64,000 bases of DNA from Nocardia bovistercoris (GCF_015674855.1 NZ_JADMLG010000017.1:62001-126000), one strand, 5' to 3'. Numbered from the stretch's first letter, positions 16,570 through 25,822 are shown. Numbers and translations: made by a program. The notes: generated by a model not told the origin, from the letters alone.

Positions 16570-17821
16570 TGCGGTACTCCTCGACGATGCGCTGGGCGGT
16601 CTTGTGCAGGTGGCGGAGCAGGACTTCCTGATCGTTGAGCGGGAAGTCGGTGACCTCGCGGGTGGCGATCATGGTCTGGGTGGCCTCGAGGGTGTTCGCG
16701 TCCTGGAGCGCGTACTCCTTGAAGGTCACCGCGGCCAGTTCCTGGGCCAGGCGCTGGCGGGCGTTCTTGGCCGGCACGAAGTACAGGCTCGCCTCGAAGA
16801 TGTGCTTGTCCACCGCGGTGGGCCAGTAGTGGTAGGTGAGGTACCAGCCCGGCGCCCAGAACAGCAGGGACATGTTCGGGAAGAACTCGAACTCGTCCAC
16901 GCCCCAGGCGCGGTGGCGCGCCGGGTTGATGCCCTCGGGCAGCGGGTCGAGGCCATCGATGTCGGGCCGGTCCCACGGGCCGAACAGGCCGCTGCGCAGT
17001 TCCCGTTCGATCGGCTTGACGATCGATGGGTCCTTCGGCGGCGCCATGCCGCCCCAGGAGGAGATCATCGAGTGCGGGGCCTCGATGTCGTAGTGCAGCG
17101 CCTCGTAGCCGACCTCGACGAGCTTGTCGGCCTCGTCCTTGACCGCCTGCTTCTGGTGCAGCACCGGCGCGTGGTAGAACTCGGCGAAGGCGTCGATGAA
17201 CAGCTTCCAGTTGCTGCCGACCTCGGCCTTGTAGCTGTAGACCTCGGTCATCTCGTGGAACGGGTAGCCGGTCAGGCCCTTGGCCAGCGGGCCGAGGTAT
17301 TCGTCGAGCGGCTTCGCGTTCGGGTCGAGGTTGACGAAGATGAACCCTTCCCACACCTCGCAGCGCACCGACTTGAGGCCGAACTTCGACTTGTCGAGGT
17401 CGAAGAACTCCTTCTCCTGCTGCACGAAGGTCAGCTCACCGTCGAGTTGGTAGCGCCACGCGTGGTACTTGCAGGTGAACTGGCGGCAGCTGCCCGAGGT
17501 CTCCTCGTTCGGGAAGTCGTCCCACACCAGCTTGTTGCCGCGGTGGCGGCAGATGTTGTGGAACGCGCGGACCACGTTGTCGTTGTCCTTGACGATGATC
17601 AGGGAAGTTCCGACGCAGGACAGTTCCTTGGTGAAGTAGCTGCCGACGCGGGGCAGCCGGTTGACCCGGCCGACGTTGAGCCAGCTCTTGCGGAAGATCG
17701 CCTGGCGCTCGTCCTCGTAGAAGGCGGGGTCGATGGAGTCGGTGTAGTCCACCGGCTCGGTGCCGAGTTCGGGGTAGTGCTGCGTCCAGCTGCCCGCAGC
17801 CGGCTTGGTGAATTTTGCCAA
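16553..17821 (-). CDS. Rieske non-heme iron oxygenase, catalytic (alpha) subunit
   Basis: This 422-residue oxygenase should hydroxylate or demethylate a ring substrate using O2 and electrons from a reductase. The Rieske cluster ligands are C91-x-H93 (CRHRG) and C117-x2-H120 (CKYHAWRY). The mononuclear iron region is FIDAFAEFYHAPVLH with H217 and H222. The start is TTG 17821 with AAAGG about eight bases upstream. It heads a six-gene leftward operon, and a perfect GAGAAT operator lies upstream at 17928. The reductase at 1957 is the closest candidate electron donor. Confidence 0.92.
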   Translation of the reverse strand: MAKFTKPAAGSWTQHYPELGTEPVDYTDSIDPAFYEDERQAIFRKSWLNVGRVNRLPRVGSYFTKELSCVGTSLIIVKDNDNVVRAFHNICRHRGNKLVWDDFPNEETSGSCRQFTCKYHAWRYQLDGELTFVQQEKEFFDLDKSKFGLKSVRCEVWEGFIFVNLDPNAKPLDEYLGPLAKGLTGYPFHEMTEVYSYKAEVGSNWKLFIDAFAEFYHAPVLHQKQAVKDEADKLVEVGYEALHYDIEAPHSMISSWGGMAPPKDPSIVKPIERELRSGLFGPWDRPDIDGLDPLPEGINPARHRAWGVDEFEFFPNMSLLFWAPGWYLTYHYWPTAVDKHIFEASLYFVPAKNARQRLAQELAAVTFKEYALQDANTLEATQTMIATREVTDFPLNDQEVLLRHLHKTAQRIVEEYRNGNTN

Positions 17822-18211
17822 GGGATTACCTTTCGTGATCCAGCGTGTCCGCCGGAGTGTGGACGCCGTGGCCGGTGGGCGGTACGGCCACGACCGTCGG
17901 TGATCGCGCTAGTCGGCTCTCTCATAGGAGAATAGCATTCTCAAAAACCGCCACCAGATTTTCACGCGGGCACATCCCTGTCAATCGCCAGATCTGTCTC
18001 AGTCGGCGCCACGCCCGCACGCGGGGGCGGAACCATGGGCGGCGAGCTGTGTAGATGGCGCTCTCCCAAAATCTGATATTGATTATCCAAATCTGAGAAG
18101 ATAGTTTCCCTGAAGACGAAAAGCGCAGGCACGGGCCGTGGGATGACAGAAGTTCGCCCAACCGCTCCCGACGTCGCGTACGGGCGCTGGAGCCCACGGA
18201 GGAGGAAACAC
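17822..18211. other. Divergent control region of the Rieske operon and ABC importer
   Basis: No gene is seen in these 390 bp. The left third carries the operator at 17928. The right half is locally AT-rich (around 18065-18110), as expected of a promoter for the importer genes. It holds a degenerate copy of the palindrome (GAGAAG-ATA-GTTTCC, 18095-18109) with four mismatches, which may or may not be functional. Confidence 0.5.
17928..17942. promoter_or_regulatory. GAGAAT-AGC-ATTCTC palindrome, proposed TetR operator
   Basis: A perfect 6-3-6 palindrome 107 bp upstream of the Rieske oxygenase start. Read leftward it contains TATTCT, a plausible -10 for that operon, again overlapping the operator. 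Confidence 0.7.
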
Positions 18212-19597
18212 GTGAGACCGCAGCGAATAGTCGTTGCCCTGATGGCGATCGCCCTGCTGGTCGCCGGTTGTGGACGCGACAGCGGATCGACCGGCACCGA
18301 GGAGACCGGTGGCGGCGGATCGACCCCCGCCGCCTCGGGCAACTTCGGAGACCTGACCGGCGTCTGCAAGCCGGGCAACGCCAAGAGCGCGTCGGCCCAA
18401 GGCGTCACCGGCAGCGAGATCGAGGTCGGGCTGGTCTCCGACATCGGATTCACCAAGAACCCGGACTTCGTCGACGCGGCGAAGGTGTTCACCTCGTGGT
18501 GCAACGCCGCGGGCGGGATCAACGGCCGCAAGATCGTCACCAACCTGCGCGACACCAAGCTCACCGAGGTGCGCCAGCGCATGCTCGAGTCATGCCGTGA
18601 GGACTTCTTCCTGGTCGGCGGCGGCGCCGCGCTGGACGGACTCGGGGTCAAGGACCGGCTCGGCTGCCTGCTGCCGGAGTTCCCGGCCCAGGTCGCCCAG
18701 ACCGCGAACACCGGGTCGGACCTGCAGCTGTCCTACGGCTCATCGGCCGCCGAGGGCGTGAATCCCTACAGCGGATTCCAGGACTGGCTGATCAACGAGG
18801 CGTACCCGGGATCCAAGGGCTCGGTGGGCATGATCACCGGCGACTCCCCGATCACGAAGGTGATGGGGGACAAGATGACCGAATCCCTCACCGCCGCGGG
18901 CGCGACCATCTCCTACAGCGACCTCTACCCGATCGCGGGCGTGTCGGACTGGACCCCGTACGCGCAGGCGATCAAGGCCAAGGGCGTGAAGGGTCTCATC
19001 TACTTCGGCGACTTCCGCTACCTCGCGAAGCTCGAGGACACCCTGACCAGCATGAACTACAAGCTGGACTGGATCGACGCGAACGCCAACTCCTACAACC
19101 AGACCTTCCTCGACGGCGCCAAGTCCTCGCTGGGCACCCAGAACAACGTGCTCGACATGAGCGGCACCGCACCGCTGGACGCCGCGAACGTGCCCGCGAT
19201 CAAGCAGTTGAAGGATCTGTTCGGGCAGTACGCCCCCGGCTCGCCGATCACCTTCCAGGTGCTGCGCGCGTTCCAGTCCTGGCTGCTGTTCGCCAAGTCC
19301 GCGACCAGCTGCGGCGACGACCTGACCCGCGCGTGCGTCTACAACGCGGCCAAGAAGGAGACCGCGTGGACCGGCGGCGGCCTGCAGGCCCCGCTGGATC
19401 TGTCGCGGCCGCAGTCCGAGCAGACCCGGTGCTTCAACGTGCAGCAGGCGACCCCGGCCGGGTGGCAGACCACGAACTTCACACCGAACACCAACGGCAT
19501 CTTCCGGTGCGGGTTCACCGCCTACAAGTACACCCAGGACTTCGGCAAGGCGACGACTCTGGCCGATGTCGGCAAGAGCATCGATGATCTGAAATGA
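18212..19597 (+). CDS. ABC importer substrate-binding lipoprotein (Peripla_BP_6 family)
   Basis: This 461-residue solute-binding protein starts at GTG 18212 behind GGAGGAAA. The signal peptide MRPQRIVVALMAIALLVAGC ends in a lipobox, so the protein is membrane-anchored by lipid. A Gly/Ser/Thr linker follows, then a two-lobe LivJ-like domain (ITGSEIEVGLVSDIG type opening, INGRKI, and later SYSDLYPIAGVSDWTPY). It is the first gene of a five-gene importer operon and lies beside the Rieske operon, so the ligand is likely the pathway substrate or a related acid. Amino acids remain possible. Confidence 0.88.
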   Translation: MRPQRIVVALMAIALLVAGCGRDSGSTGTEETGGGGSTPAASGNFGDLTGVCKPGNAKSASAQGVTGSEIEVGLVSDIGFTKNPDFVDAAKVFTSWCNAAGGINGRKIVTNLRDTKLTEVRQRMLESCREDFFLVGGGAALDGLGVKDRLGCLLPEFPAQVAQTANTGSDLQLSYGSSAAEGVNPYSGFQDWLINEAYPGSKGSVGMITGDSPITKVMGDKMTESLTAAGATISYSDLYPIAGVSDWTPYAQAIKAKGVKGLIYFGDFRYLAKLEDTLTSMNYKLDWIDANANSYNQTFLDGAKSSLGTQNNVLDMSGTAPLDAANVPAIKQLKDLFGQYAPGSPITFQVLRAFQSWLLFAKSATSCGDDLTRACVYNAAKKETAWTGGGLQAPLDLSRPQSEQTRCFNVQQATPAGWQTTNFTPNTNGIFRCGFTAYKYTQDFGKATTLADVGKSIDDLK

Positions 19598-19625
19598 GTG
19601 TTGATGTGAGGGAGCTTTCGCGCTG

Positions 19626-21749
19626 ATGGAGCAGTTCATCGCCTTCGGAGTCGTCGGTCTGAGCACCGCCGCGATCTACGCGATCATCGGCAGTGGCCTG
19701 GTGTTGACCTACACCACGACCGGCGTCTTCAACTTCGCGCACGGCGCGGCGGGAATGGTCTCGGCGTTCGTGTACTGGCAGATGACCATCGGGTGGGGCT
19801 GGCCGGTGCCGTTGGCGCTGGCCGCGGTGTTGCTGGTGTTCGCGCCGCTGTTCGGCGTGCTGTTCGCCAAGGCGCTCGCGCCGACGCAGGGGTTGGGCGA
19901 CGCCGAGAAACTCGTGATGACCGTGGCGCTGCTCAGCGGTCTGATCGTGCTGGCCCGGTGGGTGTGGAACCCGAACGAGGGACGCACCCTGCCTCGGTTC
20001 TTCGCCGAGCAGAAGCCGATCGACCTTGGCCCGGTGACCATCACCTGGCACCAGGCGTTGACGATGATCGTCGCGGTCGCGGTGGCGGTCGGGTTGCGGA
20101 TCCTGTTGTTCCGCACCCGAACCGGCGCGGAGATGCGGGCGACGGTGGACGACCGGGCGCTGGTCGGGCTGACCGGCGCCGATCCCCGCCGCGCCAACCG
20201 GATCGCCTGGATCCTCGGCATCGAACTCGCCGCGATCGGCGGCATCCTGATCGCCCCCATGGTCGCGCTGGACGCGGCGCAACTGTCGCTGTTGATCGTG
20301 AGCGCCTACACGGCGGCGATCTTCGGCAGGTTGCGGAATCTGCCGATGGTGTTCGTCGGCGCGATTGTGGTCGGCCTGCTGGAGAGCTATCTGACCGGCT
20401 ACCTGCCGCAGAACGACTACCTGCCCGGTTTGCGGCTCGCCGCGCCCGCGCTGCTGTTGTTCCTGGCGCTGTTGGTGTTCCCGCACGGGCGCCTGCGCGG
20501 CCGGGACCGCAAGCTGAGTCCGGTGCCGCTGCCGACGGTGAACGGTTCCATCGCCTTCGCGGTCGTGATCGTGGTGGCGGGCCTGATGTTGGCGACCATG
20601 CTGACCGAGTCGGATCTGATCACCTACGGTGCGATGTTCGCCTGGGGCGTGATCGCGCTGTCCTATGTGCCGCTGCTGGGGTTCGCGGGCCAGATCTCGT
20701 TGTGCCAGTTGAGTTTGGCGGGCATCGGCGCCATCGCCTACGGTCATCTCGGCCCCAACGGCGAATGGTGGGCGCTGTTCGCGGCGATGGGCATCGCGGG
20801 CCTGGTCGGCATCGTGATCGCGGTACCGGCGCTGCGCCTGTCCGGCGTCTACATGGCGCTGGCGACAGCGGCGTTCGCGGTGATCCTGGATCGCTGGATC
20901 TTCACCCTGCCCTCGTTCGAGGTCGGCGGCGCCACGATCAAACTGTTCGACCAGGGCTCGGTGTCGATCGTCGGTCCCGATCTGTTCGGCTGGAAGATCG
21001 AAACCACCGCGGGCGTCACCGTTTTCGCGGCCGTCTGCCTGGCGCTGGCCGGACTGGCGGTGGCGGCGTTGCGGCGCAGCAAGTACGGACGCAGGCTCAT
21101 CGCGTTGCGTGACAGCGAGGCCGCCTACGCCACGCTCGGCGGCAACCTGCTGGTCGCGAGGGTCTCGGTGTTCGCGCTGTCGGCGGCCATCGCCGGACTC
21201 GGCGGCGCGCTCTACGGCATGCAGGTCCAAGCCGTGGCCCCCGAACAGTTCAATCTCGTCGCGGGTCTGCCGATCTTCCTGATCGTGACCATCGCCGGGT
21301 TGGGCGCGGTGGGCGCGGGCATGTTCACCGGTGCGGTGTTCGCGGGCCCGTTGAACGTGATCCCGGTCCTGTGGCCGGGGTTGTCGAACCTGGCGCAGGT
21401 GTTGCCCGCGCTCGGCGGTGTCGCCTTCGGTGGCGGCGTGCTCAAGGAAGGCGCCATCGCCGCCATGCGCAAGGACTGGATCGCCACCTTCCGCGACCGT
21501 CTCGTGGCGCCGGTGCTCGTGCTCGTCGTGCTCGGACTGTGGGGTCTGCGCCTGATCGACGCGATCGACGGTTGGGCGTTCACCGGTGGCGCGGTGCTGG
21601 CCGCGATAGGCGCGCGGGTCTGGCACGGCTACCGCACCCGTCCCGAACCGGACCCGTCGGTGGTGCCGGTGGAGTGGATGGGCGTGCGACAGCCGTGGAA
21701 ATCCGAGGACAAGGAGGTGCTCGACCGTGCCGTCACTACTGGAAGTTGA
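19626..21749 (+). CDS. ABC importer permease, fused LivH-LivM
   Basis: This 707-residue membrane protein joins two permease domains normally made as separate chains. Residues 1 to about 290 are LivH-like (YAIIGSGLVLTYTTTGVFNFAHGA and ATVDDRALVGLTGADPRRANRIAW, the cytoplasmic coupling loop). Residues about 310-650 are LivM-like (SYVPLLGFAGQISLCQLSLAGIGA and RRLIALRDSEAAYATLGGN, a second coupling loop). About 16-18 hydrophobic segments are visible. GAGGGAG precedes ATG 19626. The C-terminal tail is soluble, and the gene overlaps the ATPase gene by 23 bp. Confidence 0.9.
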   Translation: MEQFIAFGVVGLSTAAIYAIIGSGLVLTYTTTGVFNFAHGAAGMVSAFVYWQMTIGWGWPVPLALAAVLLVFAPLFGVLFAKALAPTQGLGDAEKLVMTVALLSGLIVLARWVWNPNEGRTLPRFFAEQKPIDLGPVTITWHQALTMIVAVAVAVGLRILLFRTRTGAEMRATVDDRALVGLTGADPRRANRIAWILGIELAAIGGILIAPMVALDAAQLSLLIVSAYTAAIFGRLRNLPMVFVGAIVVGLLESYLTGYLPQNDYLPGLRLAAPALLLFLALLVFPHGRLRGRDRKLSPVPLPTVNGSIAFAVVIVVAGLMLATMLTESDLITYGAMFAWGVIALSYVPLLGFAGQISLCQLSLAGIGAIAYGHLGPNGEWWALFAAMGIAGLVGIVIAVPALRLSGVYMALATAAFAVILDRWIFTLPSFEVGGATIKLFDQGSVSIVGPDLFGWKIETTAGVTVFAAVCLALAGLAVAALRRSKYGRRLIALRDSEAAYATLGGNLLVARVSVFALSAAIAGLGGALYGMQVQAVAPEQFNLVAGLPIFLIVTIAGLGAVGAGMFTGAVFAGPLNVIPVLWPGLSNLAQVLPALGGVAFGGGVLKEGAIAAMRKDWIATFRDRLVAPVLVLVVLGLWGLRLIDAIDGWAFTGGAVLAAIGARVWHGYRTRPEPDPSVVPVEWMGVRQPWKSEDKEVLDRAVTTGS

Positions 21750-22440
21750 CGACGTCACCGTCGTGTTCGGCGGCAACCGGGCGCTGGACGGCGCCGGGCT
21801 GCGCGCCGAAGCGGGCGCGGTGACCGGGCTCATCGGACCCAACGGTGCGGGCAAGAGCACCTTCTTCGACGTCGTGTGCGGTCTGCGCAAACCGACGACG
21901 GGCCGGGTCCACATCGGCGGCTCGGACGTCACCCGCCACGGTCCCGCGCGCCGCGCCAGGCACGGGTTGGCCCGCACGTTCCAGCGGCTGGAACTGTTCG
22001 GCAGGCTCTCGGTGCGTGACAACCTGCTGGTCGCGGCGGAGTTGGGACCGCATCGGCGCAAGGCGGCCGGTGTCGTCACCGACATCATCGACCGCCTCGA
22101 ATTGCACCACGTCGCCGACCACTCCGCCGACGAACTGCCCACCGGCACAGCGCGTCTGGTCGAGGTGGGCCGGGCCATCGCGGCCAAGCCGAGCCTGATC
22201 CTGCTCGACGAGCCCGCGGCCGGTCTCGATCACACCGAGACCGAGCGTTTCGCGGCACTGCTGCGATCGCTGGCCGCCGACGGCGCCGCGGTACTGCTGG
22301 TCGAACACGACATGGGCCTGGTGATGAACGTCTGCGATCAGTTGTTCGTGCTGGATCTGGGCAAGATGATCGCCTCGGGTCCGCCCGAGGTGATCCGCCG
22401 CGACCAAGCCGTACTCGCCGCGTACCTGGGGGAAGTATGA
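21727..22440 (+). CDS. ABC importer ATPase, LivG-like
   Basis: This 237-residue ATPase starts at GTG 21727. Walker A GPNGAGKST, Q-loop region LARTFQRLELF and Walker B LILLDEPAAGLD followed by HDMGLV are present. The signature motif reads LPTGTARLVEVGRAIA instead of LSGGQ, a form I have seen in actinobacterial LivG relatives and probably functional. It pairs with the second ATPase directly downstream, with which it overlaps by 4 bp (ATGA). Confidence 0.9.
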   Translation: MPSLLEVDDVTVVFGGNRALDGAGLRAEAGAVTGLIGPNGAGKSTFFDVVCGLRKPTTGRVHIGGSDVTRHGPARRARHGLARTFQRLELFGRLSVRDNLLVAAELGPHRRKAAGVVTDIIDRLELHHVADHSADELPTGTARLVEVGRAIAAKPSLILLDEPAAGLDHTETERFAALLRSLAADGAAVLLVEHDMGLVMNVCDQLFVLDLGKMIASGPPEVIRRDQAVLAAYLGEV

Positions 22441-23189
22441 CGAGCTCGGTCGAAACGAACACGCGGGCAACGGCTTCGGATACCGCGCCGCTGCTGGCGC
22501 TGCGCGGGATCCGCGCCGCGTACGACGCCATCACCGTCCTGCACGGTGTCGACCTCGAGGTCGGCGCCGGTCAGGTGGTGGCGTTGCTCGGCCCCAACGG
22601 CGCGGGCAAGACCACCGCGTTGCAGGTGATCGCGGGCAACCACCCGGTGACCTCGGGACATCTGCTGCTCGGCGGCCGCGATGTCACCGGCGCCGACCCG
22701 CGCGACCTGGCACGGGCGGGAGTCTGTCTGATCCCCGAAGGTCGCGGGGTGTTCCCGAACCTGACCGTGCGCGACAACCTGCTGATGATGACCTTCACCG
22801 GCCGCACGCGCGCCGAGATCGAGGAGATCGCGTTCTCCCGGTTCCCGATTCTCGGCAAGCGCGCCAACCAGGTCGCGGGCACCATGTCCGGCGGTGAACA
22901 GCAGATGCTCGCGCTGGCCCGCGGGCTGGCCACCGATCCGGCGGTGCTGTTGCTCGACGAATTGTCGATGGGCTTGGCGCCGTTGATCGTCGGGCAGCTC
23001 TACGACGAGGTCGCCGAGATCGCCCGCCACGGCGTCGCGGTGCTGGTGGTCGAGCAGTTCGCCGCGGCGGTCCTCGACATCGCCCACCACGCGGCGGTGT
23101 TGGTACGCGGGCGGGTGGTGCGCGACGGGCATCCCGACAGCGGTATCCGAAACGAATTGGCAGCACTCTATCTAGGAAGTTCCACATGA
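22437..23189 (+). CDS. ABC importer ATPase, LivF-like
   Basis: This 250-residue ATPase has Walker A GPNGAGKTT, the signature MSGGEQQMLALARGLA, Walker B VLLLDELSMGLAP and a VEQF switch region typical of LivF. The first 20 residues are a Ser/Thr-rich extension before LLALRGIRAAY. It overlaps the upstream ATPase and the downstream small membrane protein gene by 4 bp each, so all importer genes are translationally coupled. Confidence 0.92.
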   Translation: MTSSVETNTRATASDTAPLLALRGIRAAYDAITVLHGVDLEVGAGQVVALLGPNGAGKTTALQVIAGNHPVTSGHLLLGGRDVTGADPRDLARAGVCLIPEGRGVFPNLTVRDNLLMMTFTGRTRAEIEEIAFSRFPILGKRANQVAGTMSGGEQQMLALARGLATDPAVLLLDELSMGLAPLIVGQLYDEVAEIARHGVAVLVVEQFAAAVLDIAHHAAVLVRGRVVRDGHPDSGIRNELAALYLGSST

Positions 23190-23578
23190 GCGACACTCGC
23201 GCGGACCGGTTCGTCCGCGAACTGCAAGCACTCAAGATCCCCGATCCCGCGGCGGGCCGCTCCGGCCTGTGGCTGCGGACCGGCATCGTGCTCATGGTCG
23301 GCGGCCTGGTCGTGGCGATCCTGGCCTACTTCATGTCGCACGGCACCACCAACCCGCTGACCCAGCGCGACGCCATCACCCTCGCCCTCGGCGGCGTCGC
23401 CGCCAGCATCGTCGGCTCGGCGCTGTTCCTGCGCTACTCGCTGACCAACTTCCTGCGGTTCTGGCTGGCGCGCCAGTCCTTCGACCTCGACGCGCTCGGC
23501 GCGCGCGTGGCAGGAGAGGAGAACGGCGGGGTGGAGACCAACGGCAGCTACGACGGTGTGGCCGCCGCCGCTCGATGA
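23186..23578 (+). CDS. Small two-span membrane protein of the importer operon
   Basis: This 130-residue protein has two clear hydrophobic segments (about 29-50, TGIVLMVGGLVVAILAYFM, and about 63-85, ITLALGGVAASIVGSALFL) and charged ends. It overlaps the LivF-like ATPase gene by 4 bp. I know no family name for it. Its position suggests an accessory subunit or assembly factor of this importer. The stop codon is followed after 6 bp by the first of several hairpins. Confidence 0.75.
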   Translation: MSDTRADRFVRELQALKIPDPAAGRSGLWLRTGIVLMVGGLVVAILAYFMSHGTTNPLTQRDAITLALGGVAASIVGSALFLRYSLTNFLRFWLARQSFDLDALGARVAGEENGGVETNGSYDGVAAAAR

Positions 23579-23584
23579 GATATT

Positions 23585-23676
23585 CCCGCGACACGACGTG
23601 ACGCGGGCTCGATGAGATGACCCCCGGCCCGCGAGGGCGGGCGGTGACCGCGCTCCGGCGGCGAACTTCGCCGGAG
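23585..23676 (+). terminator. Three consecutive hairpins after the importer operon
   Basis: Stems are CCCGCG/CGCGGG (23585-23607), GCCCGC/GCGGGC (23627-23642) and CTCCGGCG/CGCCGGAG (23653-23676). They follow directly on the stop of the last importer gene and probably end its transcript. A 12-nt direct repeat (GCTCGATGAGAT at 23570 and 23607) flanks the first stem. Confidence 0.6.
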
Positions 23677-23775
23677 TGTCATGACCCCCGGTGCGATGCC
23701 GCACCAGTGCGCGGCAGCGGCATGCGCTTCGCCTCGACTGGGGAGGCGCACGCGTGCCCGGACACCGGGCGGACG

Positions 23776-23807
23776 CGGTGCGTGCGGAACATCGGCCGCA
23801 CGCACCG
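23776..23807. repeat. Perfect 12-bp inverted repeat upstream of dehydrogenase operon
   Basis: CGGTGCGTGCGG at 23776-23787 pairs with its complement at 23796-23807 around an 8-nt loop. It ends 48 bp before the ATG of the dehydrogenase at 23856. It could be an RNA leader hairpin, another terminator, or a regulator site. Confidence 0.55.
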
Positions 23808-23855
23808 ATGTCCGCCCCGGCACGGGGCGACACGAGACGAACTGGAGGTGCGGAT

Positions 23856-25049
23856 ATGTCCGGCGAGGCAAATATCGACGGTATGAATTTCGAGCTGTCC
23901 GAGGATCAGGAGCTGATCCGCACATCGGTGGCGGAACTCTGCCGCAAATTCGACGACCAGTACTGGATGGAGAAGGACCGGGCGCACGAATTCCCGACCG
24001 AGTTCTACGAGGCCGTCGCGAGCGGCGGTTGGCTCGGCATCACGATTCCCGAGGAATACGGCGGGCACGGACTCGGCATCACCGAGGCCACCCTGCTGGC
24101 CGAGGAGGTCTCGCGCTCCGGCGGCGGCATGAACGCCGCGAGTTCGATCCACATGTCCATCTTCGGCATGCACCCGGTGGTCGTGCACGGTTCCGAGGAA
24201 CTCAAGCAACGCACCCTGCCCCGCGTCGCGAACGGCGACCTGCACGTCTGCTTCGGCGTCACCGAACCCGGTGCGGGACTCGACACTCCGCGCATCACCA
24301 CCTTCGCCCGCCGCGACGGCGACCACTACGTGGTGAACGGCCGCAAGGTGTGGATCTCCAAAGCGCTGGAGTCGGAGAAGATCCTGCTGCTCACCAGGAC
24401 CACGCCCTACGACCAGGTCACCAAGAAGACCGACGGTATGACGCTGTTCCTCACCGACCTGAACCGCGACCACGTCGACATCAGGCCGATCGCGAAGATG
24501 GGTCGCAATGCCGTCAGTTCCAACGAGGTGTTCATCGACGATCTGCGCGTACCGGTGGCCGATCGCGTCGGCGAAGAAGGCCAGGGCTTCAAATACCTGC
24601 TCGACGGCCTGAATCCGGAACGCATGCTGATCGCCGCCGAAGCCCTCGGCCTCGGCCGGGTGTCGCTGGACCGCGCGGTGCGCTACGCCAAGGAGCGGGT
24701 CGTCTTCGACCGCCCGATCGGCATGAACCAGGGCATCCAGTTCCCGCTGGCGGACTCGCTGGCCCGCCTCGACGCCGCCGAACTGATGCTGCGCAAGGCG
24801 ACCTGGCGCTACGACAACGGGAAACCCTGTGGGCGCGAGGCCAATACGGCCAAGTACCTGTGCGCCGACGCGGGCTTCGACGCCGCCGACCGGGCACTCC
24901 AGACCCACGGCGGGATGGGGTATTCCGAGGAATACCACGTCTCCCGCTACTTCCGGGAGGCGCGCGTCATGCGCATCGCCCCGGTCAGCCAGGAAATGAT
25001 TCTGAACTACCTGGGTTCGCACGCATTGGGATTGCCGAGGAGCTACTGA
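23856..25049 (+). CDS. Acyl-CoA dehydrogenase, stand-alone type
   Basis: This 397-residue dehydrogenase starts at ATG 23856 with GGAGG at 23844-23848. It has the full three-domain plan: ELSEDQELIRTSVAELCRKF, CFGVTEPGAGLDTPRI (about 132-147), VNGRKVWISKALESEKILLLTRT and QTHGGMGYSEEY. The ER glutamate is E255 (LNPERMLIAAEALG). The C-terminal RIAPVSQEMILNYLGSHALGL lacks the usual YEGTS. Unlike the pairs elsewhere it has no short partner, so it is probably a homotetramer. It opens a six-gene operon and overlaps the SDR by 1 bp. Confidence 0.9.
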   Translation: MSGEANIDGMNFELSEDQELIRTSVAELCRKFDDQYWMEKDRAHEFPTEFYEAVASGGWLGITIPEEYGGHGLGITEATLLAEEVSRSGGGMNAASSIHMSIFGMHPVVVHGSEELKQRTLPRVANGDLHVCFGVTEPGAGLDTPRITTFARRDGDHYVVNGRKVWISKALESEKILLLTRTTPYDQVTKKTDGMTLFLTDLNRDHVDIRPIAKMGRNAVSSNEVFIDDLRVPVADRVGEEGQGFKYLLDGLNPERMLIAAEALGLGRVSLDRAVRYAKERVVFDRPIGMNQGIQFPLADSLARLDAAELMLRKATWRYDNGKPCGREANTAKYLCADAGFDAADRALQTHGGMGYSEEYHVSRYFREARVMRIAPVSQEMILNYLGSHALGLPRSY

Positions 25050-25822
25050 TGGCAGGGTTCGATAGCAAAGGCTTGTTCGACCTCACCGGGCGTTCCGCCC
25101 TCGTCACCGGCGCCGCGGGCGGCATCGGCTCGGCCGTCGCGCAGGCGCTGGCGACGGCGGGCGCGGGCGTGCTGGTCAGCGATGTGAACGGGGACGCGGC
25201 CGCGGCGGTCGCGGAGAAGATCGTCGGCAACGGCGGGGTCGCGGCGAGTATCGCGCTCGACGTGTCCGACCGCGAGGCAGCGGGTGTCGCGGCGGCCAAG
25301 GCTGCCGAACTCGCCGGTGGCGCACTGCATATCGTGGTGAACAACGCAGGCGTGACCGCGCCCGCGATGTTCGCCGACACCACCGCCGAGTCGGTGCGCA
25401 AGCTGATGGACATCCACGTCATGGGCACCATCAACTGCACGCAGGCCGCGCTGGAGTTCATGCCGACCGACGGCACCGGGCGCGTCGTCAACGTGACGTC
25501 GGCGGCGGGCATCGTCGGCACCCTCGGCCAGGTGAACTACTCGGCCGCCAAGGCCGCGATCATCGGCATCACCAAATCGCTGGCCAAGGAACTGGCCCGC
25601 AAGAACATCCTGGTGAACGCGCTGGCCCCGCTCGCGGCGACCCCGATGACCGAGACCATCCGCACCAACGAGCGTTTCGCCGAACAGATGCTCAACCGCA
25701 TCCTGCTGCGCCGCTGGGCCGAACCCGAGGAGGTCGCGGGCGCGTTCGTCTTCCTCGCCTCCGACGCGGCGTCCTTCATCACCGGCCAGGTTCTTCCGGT
25801 GGACGGCGGCACGGTCATCTGA
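25049..25822 (+). CDS. SDR oxidoreductase (3-oxoacyl reductase / hydroxyacyl-CoA dehydrogenase type)
   Basis: This 257-residue classical short-chain dehydrogenase has TGAAGGIG for cofactor binding, NNAG at the expected position, a serine in NVTSAAG, and YSAAK as catalytic YxxxK. The C-terminus ASFITGQVLPVDGGTVI is standard. The ATG overlaps the stop of the dehydrogenase upstream, and its own stop overlaps the CaiB start. It most likely oxidises the 3-hydroxyacyl-CoA intermediate of this operon. Confidence 0.88.
   Translation: MAGFDSKGLFDLTGRSALVTGAAGGIGSAVAQALATAGAGVLVSDVNGDAAAAVAEKIVGNGGVAASIALDVSDREAAGVAAAKAAELAGGALHIVVNNAGVTAPAMFADTTAESVRKLMDIHVMGTINCTQAALEFMPTDGTGRVVNVTSAAGIVGTLGQVNYSAAKAAIIGITKSLAKELARKNILVNALAPLAATPMTETIRTNERFAEQMLNRILLRRWAEPEEVAGAFVFLASDAASFITGQVLPVDGGTVI

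Noticed and set aside
18095..18109. A further GAGAAT-type operator before the importer
   Set aside because: It has four mismatches to the palindrome; kept only as a remark in the control-region entry.
19515..22187. An 890-codon leftward frame opposite the importer genes
   Set aside because: Composition is His/Arg/Gln/Asp-rich, typical of an antisense frame in high-GC DNA; the rightward permease and ATPase have clear motifs.
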